Source of the DNA: RGIG5952 sp045627605
GTDB taxonomy: Bacteria > Verrucomicrobiota > Kiritimatiellia > RFP12 > JAAYLN01
DNA: 64,000 bases
Reading direction: 5' to 3'
Assembly (NCBI GenBank): GCA_045627605.1
Contig: JAZQOA010000072.1
Coordinates: 34,527-98,526 of the forward strand
The stretch's first letter is position 1. Each line of letters opens with the position of its first letter. A program made the position numbers and the translations under genes. The notes under the pieces were generated by a model that had not been told where the DNA came from, did not search any database, and was given only the letters and a program-made list of their open reading frames with translations. Below are positions 24,169 through 33,060 of this stretch, piece by piece.

Positions 24169-25447
24169 AAAAAAAGGCTTCGTCGTCGAGTTCGATGGCG
24201 TTGCCTCCGGCGTCGATGGAGTCGAAGTCGCCAGGGTCGATGGCGGCTTTCCTTGGCGCGGCCTTCTTTTCGGGAACCTTGACTTCGCGGCCGAGGAAGC
24301 GGTCGAGCAGGTACTGGCGGCGGAGTTGGGCGATGTCGTCGCGCACGGAGTAGAGGCGTTTGATTTCGGAAGAGAAGAACCGGTCTTTTTCATCGACGGG
24401 CCAGTCGAGGGCTTTGGCGCCTTTTTCGGGCGTGTAGGCGAGGGCGTCGATCATCTTGGCGTTGCCGTCGAAAAACGGCTGGAGCCGCGCGTTGAGGAAG
24501 AGCGTGTCGGAATCGGCTTCGCGCGGCTGGAAGGTGTCGGCCTTGAGGAAGCCGTAGGCGGACTCCTTCGGCGAAATGCGCCAGTATTCCCTTGCGTTAC
24601 CCGTGACGGACGCCCCGGCCCCGCCGATCCCGTCGATGATCAGCTGCCGGTAGATGGCGACGCGGGTATCCTGGCCAAAGCGGGGCCATTTCATCGTGCC
24701 GTAGCCGGAGAAGGGGATGTCGTCCGTCCCCCAGGTGTATTTTGCGCCGCCGGGGGCGTGGCGGACGATCTTGAGCCGCCATTTGGCGCCGCGTTCGCTG
24801 TTCGGCTGGAAGAAGGGGAGTTCAAGCGCGAAGCAGGGCCAGGAGAGGAAGACGGAGACGTACCAGCATTTCCGGGCCTTGCTCCACTGGACGTTGAACT
24901 TCCTGTTCAGGGGGCCGGTCGGCCCAGGCCCGCACGCGGCCGCGTCCTCGGTCATGTAGCGGCGGGTGCGGTCGGGGCGTTCGCGTTCCTCGACCGGGAC
25001 GCACGCGCCGGAGTATTCGGGGACCATCTTGACCGCCGCGGCCTCCGGGGCGTGGATCGTGAAGTGGCGAACGGGGGTGCGCGCGGCGGCGGCCGAGGCG
25101 TCCGTGCCAAGGTAGAACTCGATGTCGCCGCCGGGATCAGCTTCGCCTTCGTGCCCGTCGAACTTGAGGAGGATCAGGACGCCGGTCGTGTTGTAGACGG
25201 CCGTCACGGCATGGCCGGTTTCGGCGGGCGCGGCCGGGTTGCCGGAGGCTATGAAGCCGGTGCCGAGGCTTTCGGCGTAAGTGGTGGCCGTCGTGTCGAG
25301 GAAATCGACCGAGCCCGCCTGCAGGAGGCACATCCAGTGGCCCGACGGGGCGGGCTGGACCTGGAATTCGGCCGCGGGGAGCGGGGCGGCGCAAAAGAGG
25401 ACGAGGGCGGCCGCGAGAAGGGCGGCGGGGATGCGGCGGGGATTCAT
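24167..25447 (-). CDS. Exported protein with a carbohydrate-binding-like (CBM9/DOMON-type) domain
   Basis: A 426-residue protein with a clear Sec signal peptide (cleavage probably after PLPAA near residue 26). The central 250 residues look like a beta-sandwich resembling family 9-type sugar-binding modules (YVSVFLSWPCF, WRLKIVRHAPGG, WGTDDIPFSGYG). The C-terminal 80 residues are helical and charged. Its ATG overlaps the TAA of the upstream gene by one base (TAATG), so translation is coupled. It closes an operon of exported proteins. The fold call is tentative. Confidence 0.55.
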   Translation of the reverse strand: MNPRRIPAALLAAALVLFCAAPLPAAEFQVQPAPSGHWMCLLQAGSVDFLDTTATTYAESLGTGFIASGNPAAPAETGHAVTAVYNTTGVLILLKFDGHEGEADPGGDIEFYLGTDASAAAARTPVRHFTIHAPEAAAVKMVPEYSGACVPVEERERPDRTRRYMTEDAAACGPGPTGPLNRKFNVQWSKARKCWYVSVFLSWPCFALELPFFQPNSERGAKWRLKIVRHAPGGAKYTWGTDDIPFSGYGTMKWPRFGQDTRVAIYRQLIIDGIGGAGASVTGNAREYWRISPKESAYGFLKADTFQPREADSDTLFLNARLQPFFDGNAKMIDALAYTPEKGAKALDWPVDEKDRFFSSEIKRLYSVRDDIAQLRRQYLLDRFLGREVKVPEKKAAPRKAAIDPGDFDSIDAGGNAIELDDEAFF

Positions 25448-26796
25448 TACCGGGCCTCCATTTCTGAAATCTTGAGCAGGCGGTCGGCCCAGGCGATGGC
25501 GTCGAGCCTCGTGGTTTCGGGGGCGGACGTGTCCCTTTGGGCGTCCGTGAGCCAGGCGAGGGCGCGGCGTCCTTCGACGACCTTGAGGTGGTCTTCGGAT
25601 TCGAGGAGTTTCCTTGCCAGTTCGTTGACGAGGCTGAGGAGGCAGACGTCCCCGTAGGCCTGGCGCAGGGCGAAGTCGGCGAGCGTGGGGATGTAGCCGC
25701 CGTCCGCGAGCGGGTAGCGGAAGGTGGCGGAACGGAGCCGCCCGTGGTCGTCGCTCCACGGGTTTTCCTTTTCGGCCGGGGCCGGCACGGCGACGCCCGC
25801 GTAGCCGGCGAGGAAGGGGGCGATGCCCTTGTTGACGCGCCAGACCCAGGGGTTCTCAATGGCGGCGACGGCTGGGAAGTCGCAGATCGAGGCGGCGCCG
25901 ATGGCGCGGCGGGCCTGGAGCTGGCGCGGGGTGGCGGAGGCCGTGAAAACATGGTAGTGCCTTGACGCGGCTTTCCGGATGTCTTCCCGGTCCGCGTCCA
26001 CCACGTAGGAGTCCTCCGCGAAGGCGGCGGGGTCGAGGCGCGTCAGGAAGGCGTCCGCCGGCTTTGCCGCGGCCGTGTCGCCGGAGAGGAAGAGATAGTC
26101 GCCTTTTTCGTAGCGTCGCCGCGGGGCCCTGAGGGAGAAGGGCATGACGCGCAGGGCGATGTCGAGTTTGCCGGCCGCGGCGCCGTCCGCGACGAATTCG
26201 AGCGCGCCCTTGTAGAGCCCGGGCGCGGTGCCTTCGGGCAGGGCGATGGCGACGACGAGCTGGCGGGCGCAGTTCGCTTTGAGCGGGAAGGGAAGGAGGC
26301 GCGGGGCGTCGGCGTCCGGGAGCGTGCCCGAATCGGCGGGGACGTACCGTCCCTTGGCGCGGATCGTGTTGGCGGAGGTCTTGTCATCCGTGGCGACGAG
26401 GGCGTCGTCGTGGAGCAGGAGTTCGGGAACGAGGGTGCGGCCGGAGGCGTCGCGCCATTCGCAGAACCAGGCGTTGCCGGCCTGGTACCAGCACTTCACG
26501 ACGCGGATGTCGATCGCGCCGGCGGGAATTGCGCCCGCGTCGGATTTGAGCCCGTCGCATTGGGCGAGGAAGGCCTTGACATCGGCGGGCGACTTGACCA
26601 CGGCCGAGAGCACGGCGGTGGAATTGCCGGCGGCAACGGCATCGAGGCATGCGTTGCCTTTTTCCACCTCGGCGTCGGGCAGGATGCGCACCGGGGAGAA
26701 GGGGTCCGCCGGGGCGTAGGAGAGGGCGGCGAAGCCTGCGGGCGCAAGCAGGGCGAGAAGGAGGGAGGCGAGACCCGCTGTTTTTGCGAAGTTCAT
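25447..26796 (-). CDS. Exported DUF4091-type protein, shorter paralogue of its upstream neighbour
   Basis: A 449-residue protein with a Sec signal peptide (MNFAKTAGLASLLLALL, cleavage near AGFA). Residues about 90-230 match the neighbouring 1,171-residue protein: both share DIR(V/L)VKCWY, LLHDD(A/S)L and a GLY(K/R) beta-sandwich motif. The C-terminal part is helical with no recognised catalytic barrel, so the glycosidase-like region of the larger paralogue is missing. It may bind the same glycan or the same partner. It lies 12 bp downstream of that paralogue. Confidence 0.6.
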   Translation of the reverse strand: MNFAKTAGLASLLLALLAPAGFAALSYAPADPFSPVRILPDAEVEKGNACLDAVAAGNSTAVLSAVVKSPADVKAFLAQCDGLKSDAGAIPAGAIDIRVVKCWYQAGNAWFCEWRDASGRTLVPELLLHDDALVATDDKTSANTIRAKGRYVPADSGTLPDADAPRLLPFPLKANCARQLVVAIALPEGTAPGLYKGALEFVADGAAAGKLDIALRVMPFSLRAPRRRYEKGDYLFLSGDTAAAKPADAFLTRLDPAAFAEDSYVVDADREDIRKAASRHYHVFTASATPRQLQARRAIGAASICDFPAVAAIENPWVWRVNKGIAPFLAGYAGVAVPAPAEKENPWSDDHGRLRSATFRYPLADGGYIPTLADFALRQAYGDVCLLSLVNELARKLLESEDHLKVVEGRRALAWLTDAQRDTSAPETTRLDAIAWADRLLKISEMEAR

Positions 26797-26808
26797 TTCG
26801 GGGGCATC

Positions 26809-29800
26809 CTATTCGTCGAGGGAGAGGTCGCCGAAGTCCGATTCGGCTTCGAGGTCGAGCGAGGCGGCGGCGTCGGTCTTGGTGGATTTCCGCGTCGCCT
26901 TGGTGAGGGAGACGACGATGCGGGAGATGCGGTTGTAGAGGTCCTTGCCCTCCTCCTTGTCGATCATCGGGATCATGTCGGCGTAGGCCTGCTGGGCGCG
27001 GCGGAAGTTTTTGGCGAGGCGGGCGCTGTCGCCGGTCTTCTCGAGGATTTTCATGCGGTTGTAGCCGGCGTCGTCGATGCTGTCGTAGGATTTCACGGCC
27101 CTGGCGTATTCCCCGAGCTTGACGAGGGCGTCGCCGCGGCGCTCGAGGACGGGGTAGGTGACGGGGCCTTTGAGCTGTTTGGGCGTGCCGAAGGCGAGGA
27201 AGTCGTCGCAGAGCTGGACGAACCGGGCGGCGCGTCCGCCGCGGAGCATGCCGTCGGCGAGGGCGCAGAGGAGGTCGGCGCGCGCCTTGGTCGCGAAGCG
27301 CCTTTCCCCAAGGGCCTCGCCGTAGAGTTTTTCCGCGGCGTCGAGCGCGGCCGGCGTGGGCGACCAGTCGAATTCAGAGGGGGCGACGATGGTCCGCATG
27401 AGACCGAGGTAGGCCTTGGCCTTGACATCGGCGGAGGCGCGTGGATCGGCGACGATGCCGCGGAAGACCTGGGCCGCGCTTTCGTCGTCGAGGAGCAGGC
27501 GGCGGATGTCCGCGAGCTCGAACTGGGCGTCGCGGAGCTTGCCCTCCTCGACGTCGGGCATTGCGACGGCGCGTTCGAGGAGTGGGAGGGCGAGGTCGCA
27601 CATGTGCCTCGACTTCAGTTTCGCGGCCTCGTCGACGAGGGCGTCGAAGGACGCCGGTTCGGGGAGTTCCGCGACGAACATCCCGGCGGCGGGGGGCGGC
27701 GGGGCGATGGTCTTCGCCTTGGGCGCGGTTTCGGCGGGGGCGGCGGGAAACTGGGCGATGCGCGCCGCCATTTCGGCGCGGAAGGCATCGAGGTCCATGG
27801 TTTCGGGATCGCATGTGTCAAGCCAGAAGAGGCTTTCCCGGGCGGACTGCGCGATGGCCTTGTCGGCGGATTTCATGGCGTTTTCGCAGCGCATGCGGAG
27901 GAGCGTGGCGTAGCGGATGTCGTCGAAGCCCTCGCGCATGCCTTCCCAGGCGACGGTGTCGAGGACGCCGTCGGCGGTCGGGTATACGATGTTGAAGTTC
28001 TTGTAGCGTCCGGGCAGGATGTTGTCGTTCCAGATGTCGAAGCCCTCGTACCAGACGTATTCGGCGATTCCGTCGTAATTGGCCACGTACATGCGCATGC
28101 CCTTGTTGCGGCGCCAGGTCTCGGGATTCTTCGGACCCGTGAAGGGCGCCGCATAGCTGAACATAAGTGCGTTGGCGTCGTGCCACTCGGCGGCAACCGA
28201 CCCCCGGATCGAGGCGGCGAAGTCGTTGCAGTCGACCGCGAAGTTGGCGTACGGGGCGACGCCCGAGGTGATGAAGGACTTGAAGCCGTACTTGCCGAGG
28301 ATGCTGAAAAAGGGAAATTCCTCGCGGTCAGTCGCCGGCCCGGCCTCGTCCCATCCGTAGAAGGTGGCGTTGCGGTGGTCGAGGACTTCGTCGTAGCGTT
28401 TGGCGACGTACTGCACGGTCTTCTCGTACTTGGCCTTGCAGCGTTCGAGCTTTTCGGGCGTGTTGTTTTTCGCGGGATCGCCGCCGCAGGTGATTTCCCC
28501 GATCCAGTCCTGCTCGAAGGCCGCGCCGCCGCCGAACATGAAGCCGAGGTCGCCGCCCGCGTTGCCGAGGAGCCTGTACTCGCGTTCGGCGAGCTTGTCC
28601 GCGACCGGGTCGGTCTGCGAGAAGGAGGCGACGAAGGGGTGGAGGATGTTGTGTTCGGCCATGTTCCTCATTTCGGCCGAGAAGCGCTTTTCGGCGAGGA
28701 CGAGCGAATGGCCCATTTCAAGCTGGATTGAGAGTCCGCAGTGGTTCATCATGCCGCCGATGTACTCGCGGCCCAGGTCGTATCGCGTGGCGGCGCGGGG
28801 AAGCTTGAAGGGGAGGATTTCGACTTCGAGCGGGATCGAACCCGCGGGAGCGCCGTCCGCGGCGAACGCGATGGAAGTCCTGTAGAGGCCGGGGGCGGCT
28901 TCGGCGGGGGCGTGGACCGTGATCCAGAACTGCTTGTTCTCGCCAAAGGCGAGCGAGACGTTCGCGGGCATCGGGCCCTTGGTGTCCGCGACGGGCGAGT
29001 TGACATAGTTGAAGGGCGTCGTTTTGGACTGGACGCCGGGCTTTGAGATGTCTACGTAGCGCGAGCCGCTCTTGTAGTCGACGCGGAGGAAATTCCTGCG
29101 CTTCGCCTTGTCCGCGACGATCAGCGAGTCGTCATGCAGGAGGATTTCCGATGCAAGGGTGTTGAATTCGGAGCCGACGTGGAAATAGGAGTTCCAGACG
29201 CCGAAGGGGGTGTACCAGCATTTCACGAGGCGGATGTCGAGTGCGTCCCGTGGGAGTTCCGCGCCATTGCCGGAGACCGGGGGCCTGGCTTCGACCGCGA
29301 GGTCGCGGATGTCGCCGAGCGGGTGGAGCATGAAGGTGGCGGACTCGAACTCGCCTTGCGCGAGAATGAGTCGGAGCTTTGCGGTGGGCGCGGCGTCGGC
29401 GGGCAGGACGAAGGGCAGGCGTTTTTCGGCGGAATAGGGATAGAAGGTCGAGGCGACGAACTTGTCGCCCGTGCCGTTTGCCGCGTCCGCGAGCTTGGCG
29501 AGGGCGGGGAGGTCGCGGGCGACGCGCGCGTAGGCCTGCCAGTCGCGAATGTCGGCGGGCTTGTCCGCGAGGGCTGCGATTTTGTCCGCGAGGGCAGAGC
29601 AGGCCGCGCCGAATTTGGCGTTGCCCGCCTGCTTTTGGGCGGCGTATTTCGCGGCGAGCGCGGTGGCCGCGGCCTTCGCGGGCGCGAACCGAAGGAGCTC
29701 GTCGCGCGTGAGGGCGCGGTTCCAGACGCGGGGCGAGGCGACTGCGCCCTTGAAGCCTTTGGCACCGAATGGCGCGAAAAGGCTCTTCAAGTCAATTGGC

Positions 29801-30324
29801 GACGGCAGGTCGGCGTCGATGGATTTCGCCGCCATTTGCTCCTGGCCGTCGAAATAGACGGAGTAGGCGAGGTTCGAGAGCGAGAAGACATAGGCGAGGT
29901 GGTGCCATTCGCCAGGCGCGACGCGGTGCTCGATGTGCGACCACGCCTCGAAGACGCCGAAGTCGGTCGGGTTGGTCTTGAGGTTGAGGCGCACGGGCGC
30001 GAAGTCGTAGGGCGGCTTGACCGTCTTGAAGCCGAAAGCGACATCGGCCTCGGACGGGGCGTCCATCCTGAACCAAAAGGAGGCGGAAACCTCCTCGCCC
30101 GACATCTTGGACGCCTTGTCGCCCAAGGCGGGTGCGGCGCCCTTGGCGGACGTCCCGTCGAAGACGAGTGCGTCGGCGCCGTCTGGCGCGGCGGCCTTGG
30201 CGACGGTCATGCCGTCCGCCACGAGCGGGGTGAGATCCCGCGGCGCGAAGACGGGGGGCGTGTCCGCAGGCATTGGTGCGGCAAGGAGGCCTGCCGCGAT
30301 GAAAAATGGAATGGTGGGCTTCAT
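26809..30324 (-). CDS. Large exported LamG-like / DUF4091 glycosidase-like protein
   Basis: A 1,171-residue protein with a signal peptide (MKPTIPFFIAAGLLAAPMPA). Order: a LamG/concanavalin-like domain (about 25-220), a linker with helices, a beta-sandwich plus barrel region related to GH123/DUF4091 proteins (about 330-860; YYGWDEAGPA-like FYGWDEAGPATDRE and, near its end, WEGMREGFDDIRY, a DUF4091 hallmark), then a TPR-like helical tail of about 300 residues. The start is the ATG at 30322-30324, which begins the signal peptide; an upstream ATG only adds 24 non-hydrophobic residues. A polysaccharide-active enzyme is likely; the substrate is unknown. Confidence 0.75.
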   Translation of the reverse strand: MKPTIPFFIAAGLLAAPMPADTPPVFAPRDLTPLVADGMTVAKAAAPDGADALVFDGTSAKGAAPALGDKASKMSGEEVSASFWFRMDAPSEADVAFGFKTVKPPYDFAPVRLNLKTNPTDFGVFEAWSHIEHRVAPGEWHHLAYVFSLSNLAYSVYFDGQEQMAAKSIDADLPSPIDLKSLFAPFGAKGFKGAVASPRVWNRALTRDELLRFAPAKAAATALAAKYAAQKQAGNAKFGAACSALADKIAALADKPADIRDWQAYARVARDLPALAKLADAANGTGDKFVASTFYPYSAEKRLPFVLPADAAPTAKLRLILAQGEFESATFMLHPLGDIRDLAVEARPPVSGNGAELPRDALDIRLVKCWYTPFGVWNSYFHVGSEFNTLASEILLHDDSLIVADKAKRRNFLRVDYKSGSRYVDISKPGVQSKTTPFNYVNSPVADTKGPMPANVSLAFGENKQFWITVHAPAEAAPGLYRTSIAFAADGAPAGSIPLEVEILPFKLPRAATRYDLGREYIGGMMNHCGLSIQLEMGHSLVLAEKRFSAEMRNMAEHNILHPFVASFSQTDPVADKLAEREYRLLGNAGGDLGFMFGGGAAFEQDWIGEITCGGDPAKNNTPEKLERCKAKYEKTVQYVAKRYDEVLDHRNATFYGWDEAGPATDREEFPFFSILGKYGFKSFITSGVAPYANFAVDCNDFAASIRGSVAAEWHDANALMFSYAAPFTGPKNPETWRRNKGMRMYVANYDGIAEYVWYEGFDIWNDNILPGRYKNFNIVYPTADGVLDTVAWEGMREGFDDIRYATLLRMRCENAMKSADKAIAQSARESLFWLDTCDPETMDLDAFRAEMAARIAQFPAAPAETAPKAKTIAPPPPAAGMFVAELPEPASFDALVDEAAKLKSRHMCDLALPLLERAVAMPDVEEGKLRDAQFELADIRRLLLDDESAAQVFRGIVADPRASADVKAKAYLGLMRTIVAPSEFDWSPTPAALDAAEKLYGEALGERRFATKARADLLCALADGMLRGGRAARFVQLCDDFLAFGTPKQLKGPVTYPVLERRGDALVKLGEYARAVKSYDSIDDAGYNRMKILEKTGDSARLAKNFRRAQQAYADMIPMIDKEEGKDLYNRISRIVVSLTKATRKSTKTDAAASLDLEAESDFGDLSLDE

Positions 30325-30523
30325 AAGCTGCGCCTTGGTTTTGTTCGGGCATCCACGGGGATTGCCCGGTGATGCCGGTGTCCGATCATTGTGCAAACTG
30401 CCGAACGGACCGTGCCGTTGGACTTGCCGGCATTGATCCCTTCTTCAAGTTCGCCTGGGGCTCAAGTCCCCGGTTTCACAAGGGGCGCCCACCTGTGGCG
30501 TGGACGTCGCGGCGGATGCCCGC

Positions 30524-31705
30524 CTACTTGAACATGCGGAGGGCGTATTCGATTGCGAGCATGGAGTAGGAGGTGCAGAGCACGGGGTCGTTTTCCCAGA
30601 AGCGGTTGTTGTCATTGGCCCAGGAGCCGTCTTCCTTTTGGAGCGCGACCACCTTTTCAAGGAGTTCGTCGCGCCACTTCACGGCGGGCTGGCCTTCCTT
30701 GGCCGAGGGCAGTTCATTGACGTCGAGGAGCGAGAGGGCGCGGGCCATGATCGTGTAGTAGTAGTAGAGCCCCTGGGCGCCCATGCCGGGATTCTCGTCG
30801 ACCGTCCAGTGGCGGCGGGTGTAGTCGACGGCCGAAACGACGCGCGGGTCGTCGCGCCCGAGTTGGGCGAAGATCATGGCCTCGAGTCCGGAGTAGGTGA
30901 TGCTGCCGTACGAGCGGAGGGGCGGACGCTTCCCCGGCGACGCGGCCGCTGCGCCTTCGGGGCGTTTGCCCTTCATGCCTTCGGGCGGGGCCGGTGGCTT
31001 GCCCGATTCACGCTTGTAGAGGAAGCCGCCCTTGTCGTCGGGATCGGCGCCCTTTTCGCCGTCCTTGATCTGCATCTTCTCGACGAAGGAGAGGGCGGCG
31101 TCCCAGTCGATGTCGACCTTTTTCTCGCCGGCGGGGCGCTGCTCCTCGACGTCCTGCGTGACGCGCATGGCGGCGATGCACCAGGCGGAGTTGTTGAGGT
31201 CTGCGTACCCGCCCGGGGAGTTTTTCTCGTAGCCGAAGCCGCCGGCGGTTGCGGCGCCGTCGTCGCCGGTGAGCTGCGTCGCGGCGACATACTCGCGCGC
31301 CTTCTGGATGATGCGCGTGGAGCCGGCGTTGTCGGCGTAGTGCAGGGCGGTCATGCAGATCGCGGTGTTGTAGGTGCCGAGCGCACCGCCGCGGCGACCG
31401 GGGACGGTGACGTAGATGCCGCCGTCGGGCTGGCTGCAGGCGCGGACGAATTCAGCCGCCTTGGCGACGGCATCCTTGTTGGCGCCCGTGCCGGAAAGCG
31501 CCCAGGCGGGCAGCGCGGTGAGGGCGGGGAAGGTCGGGTTTGACCACACGCCGTTGGTGCCCTGTTGCGCGACGAGCCATGCCGCGCCCTTGGCGAGGCT
31601 GGCCTTGGCCCGTGCTTCAAGGGGGGCGGGTTGCGTGGCGTCCGCCGCCAAGAGCGAAGAGGCGGCGAGCATCGCCGCCGCAAAAGCGAAATGTTGTTTC
31701 CTCAT
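30524..31705 (-). CDS. Exported alpha/alpha-toroid protein (prenyltransferase/squalene-oxidase repeat type)
   Basis: A 393-residue protein with a Sec signal peptide (cleavage after SSLLAA near residue 20). At least five helical repeats of the terpenoid-cyclase toroid fold are visible, with the QxDGG/QxDGSW-type turns (CSQPDGGIYV, QKEDGSWAND). Exported members of this superfamily in planctomycete-type bacteria are not terpene cyclases; their role is unknown. A GGAGGAAAC ribosome site precedes the ATG. It lies between the epimerase gene and the LamG/DUF4091 gene; the 199-bp gap to the latter shows no promoter that I trust. Confidence 0.7.
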   Translation of the reverse strand: MRKQHFAFAAAMLAASSLLAADATQPAPLEARAKASLAKGAAWLVAQQGTNGVWSNPTFPALTALPAWALSGTGANKDAVAKAAEFVRACSQPDGGIYVTVPGRRGGALGTYNTAICMTALHYADNAGSTRIIQKAREYVAATQLTGDDGAATAGGFGYEKNSPGGYADLNNSAWCIAAMRVTQDVEEQRPAGEKKVDIDWDAALSFVEKMQIKDGEKGADPDDKGGFLYKRESGKPPAPPEGMKGKRPEGAAAASPGKRPPLRSYGSITYSGLEAMIFAQLGRDDPRVVSAVDYTRRHWTVDENPGMGAQGLYYYYTIMARALSLLDVNELPSAKEGQPAVKWRDELLEKVVALQKEDGSWANDNNRFWENDPVLCTSYSMLAIEYALRMFK

Positions 31706-31767
31706 GTTTCCTCCTGTTGTCCGCGGATTGCGGGAAGTGAATGTTTTCCTTCCATTATAAACGAATT

Positions 31768-32820
31768 TTATCCCTCGAGGCTTGAGAAGCGGTATTCCGT
31801 CACGGTGCGGTAGGTCTCGCCGGGGCGGAGCGTGGTGGTGGGGAAGTCCGGGCGGTTGGGCGTGTTCGGGTAGTGCTGCGTTTCGAGCGCGAGGTAACTG
31901 CGGCGGGCGAGGGGAAGCCCGTTCTTCATCGTCCAGCCATCCTTGATGAAGTTGCCGGCGTAGAACTGTACGCCGACTTGGTCGGACCACACTTCCATCG
32001 CGACTTTTTCACCGCGCATTTCCGCGATTTTCCGGAACCCCGAGCCGTTGAGGCACCAGTTGTGGTCGTAGCCGGGGCCGAACTGCAGCACGGGATCGGG
32101 ATCGTCGATGCGTTCACCGACCTTGTGGAAGGCGCGGAAGTCGAAGGGCGTGCCCGCGACGGGGCGCGGGTCGCCGACGGGTTTGAGGTTGGCGTCGACG
32201 GCGAGGAAGGTGTCGGCGTCGATCATCAGCTCCTGGTCGAGGATTGTGCCGGCGCCATTCATGTTGAAGTAGGCGTGCTGGGTCATGTTGATTGGGGTGG
32301 GCTTGGTCGTTGTCGCCTCGTATTCAATGCGCCAGGCGTTGCCCGCCGTCACGGTGTAGGTGACTTTGGCGTCGATGGCGCCGGGATAGCCCTCCTCGCC
32401 ATCGGGAAAGGACTTCGAGAAAACGATGCCGACGTCGTCGCCGCGTGAGAAAGGGGCGGCGTCCCAGACGTATTTGTCCCAGCCGCGGCGTCCGCCATGA
32501 AGGGAGGCGCAGTGTTTGGCGTCGTTGCAGAAAAGTGTGTAGTCCTTGCCGTCGAGCGAGAACTTGCCGTTTGCAATGCGGTTGCCGAAACGCCCGATGA
32601 TGGCGCCGAAGAAGGCGTCGGAGTTTTCCCAGCCGGCGGGGGAGTCAAAACCGACAGTGACATCCGTGGACTTGCCGTCCTTGCCCGGTACGAGCAGGCG
32701 GTTGATTCGCCCGCCGTAGTTGGTGACCTCGAGCACGAGGCCGCCTTTCCCGCGAAGGGTCCAGATCGACGCCTTCTCGCCGAATTTCGTTGTGCCAAAT
32801 GGTTTTTCTGAGAAGTCCAT
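31768..32820 (-). CDS. galM: Aldose 1-epimerase (galactose mutarotase)
   Basis: A 350-residue cytosolic protein. It has the family landmarks NYGGRINRLLVPG near residue 33, GRFGNRI near 92, the catalytic His in INMTQHAYFN and the C-terminal LETQHYPNTPNRPDFP with the motif leading to the general base Glu. It interconverts alpha and beta anomers of aldohexoses. The ATG follows an AAAAAGGAAC ribosome site. It is probably the first gene of the minus-strand transcript that continues into the exported-protein genes. Confidence 0.92.
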   Translation of the reverse strand: MDFSEKPFGTTKFGEKASIWTLRGKGGLVLEVTNYGGRINRLLVPGKDGKSTDVTVGFDSPAGWENSDAFFGAIIGRFGNRIANGKFSLDGKDYTLFCNDAKHCASLHGGRRGWDKYVWDAAPFSRGDDVGIVFSKSFPDGEEGYPGAIDAKVTYTVTAGNAWRIEYEATTTKPTPINMTQHAYFNMNGAGTILDQELMIDADTFLAVDANLKPVGDPRPVAGTPFDFRAFHKVGERIDDPDPVLQFGPGYDHNWCLNGSGFRKIAEMRGEKVAMEVWSDQVGVQFYAGNFIKDGWTMKNGLPLARRSYLALETQHYPNTPNRPDFPTTTLRPGETYRTVTEYRFSSLEG

Positions 32821-32863
32821 GGATGAGGTTCCTTTTTGCTAATTGGATGAAACGCCGAAAATG

Positions 32864-32872
32864 ATTATAGCA
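32864..32872 (-). promoter_or_regulatory. Extended -10 promoter of galM
   Basis: On the minus strand TGC-TATAAT lies 43 bp upstream of the galM ATG, a perfect extended -10. Confidence 0.6.
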
Positions 32873-32910
32873 TTTTTCAGGACGCACGCCGAGAGGCTTC
32901 GCTTCGGCTC

Positions 32911-32980
32911 GATGCTCAGATGCTCGGATGCTCGATGTTCGGATGCTCTGATGCTCGATGTTCGGATGCTCGGATGCTCT
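32911..32980 (+). repeat. Tandem repeat of nine GATGCTCN units
   Basis: Seven 8-bp and two 7-bp units of the form GATG(C/T)TC(N) run without gaps in the divergent promoter region between galM and the SGNH esterase gene. It is located between the two promoters. Confidence 0.9.
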
Positions 32981-32993
32981 GCGACCGCGGGCG

Positions 32994-33022
32994 TTGACAT
33001 GATTTGTGAAGTTTGCCATAAT
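32994..33022 (+). promoter_or_regulatory. Strong sigma-70 promoter of the exported SGNH esterase gene
   Basis: TTGACA (32994-32999), 17-bp spacer, CATAAT (33017-33022). The leader is about 32 nt and contains AAGGGAGCGG before the ATG at 33061. Confidence 0.8.
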
Positions 33023-33060
33023 TTTCAAAAATCCATTTTTGCAGCAAAGGGAGCGGAACA

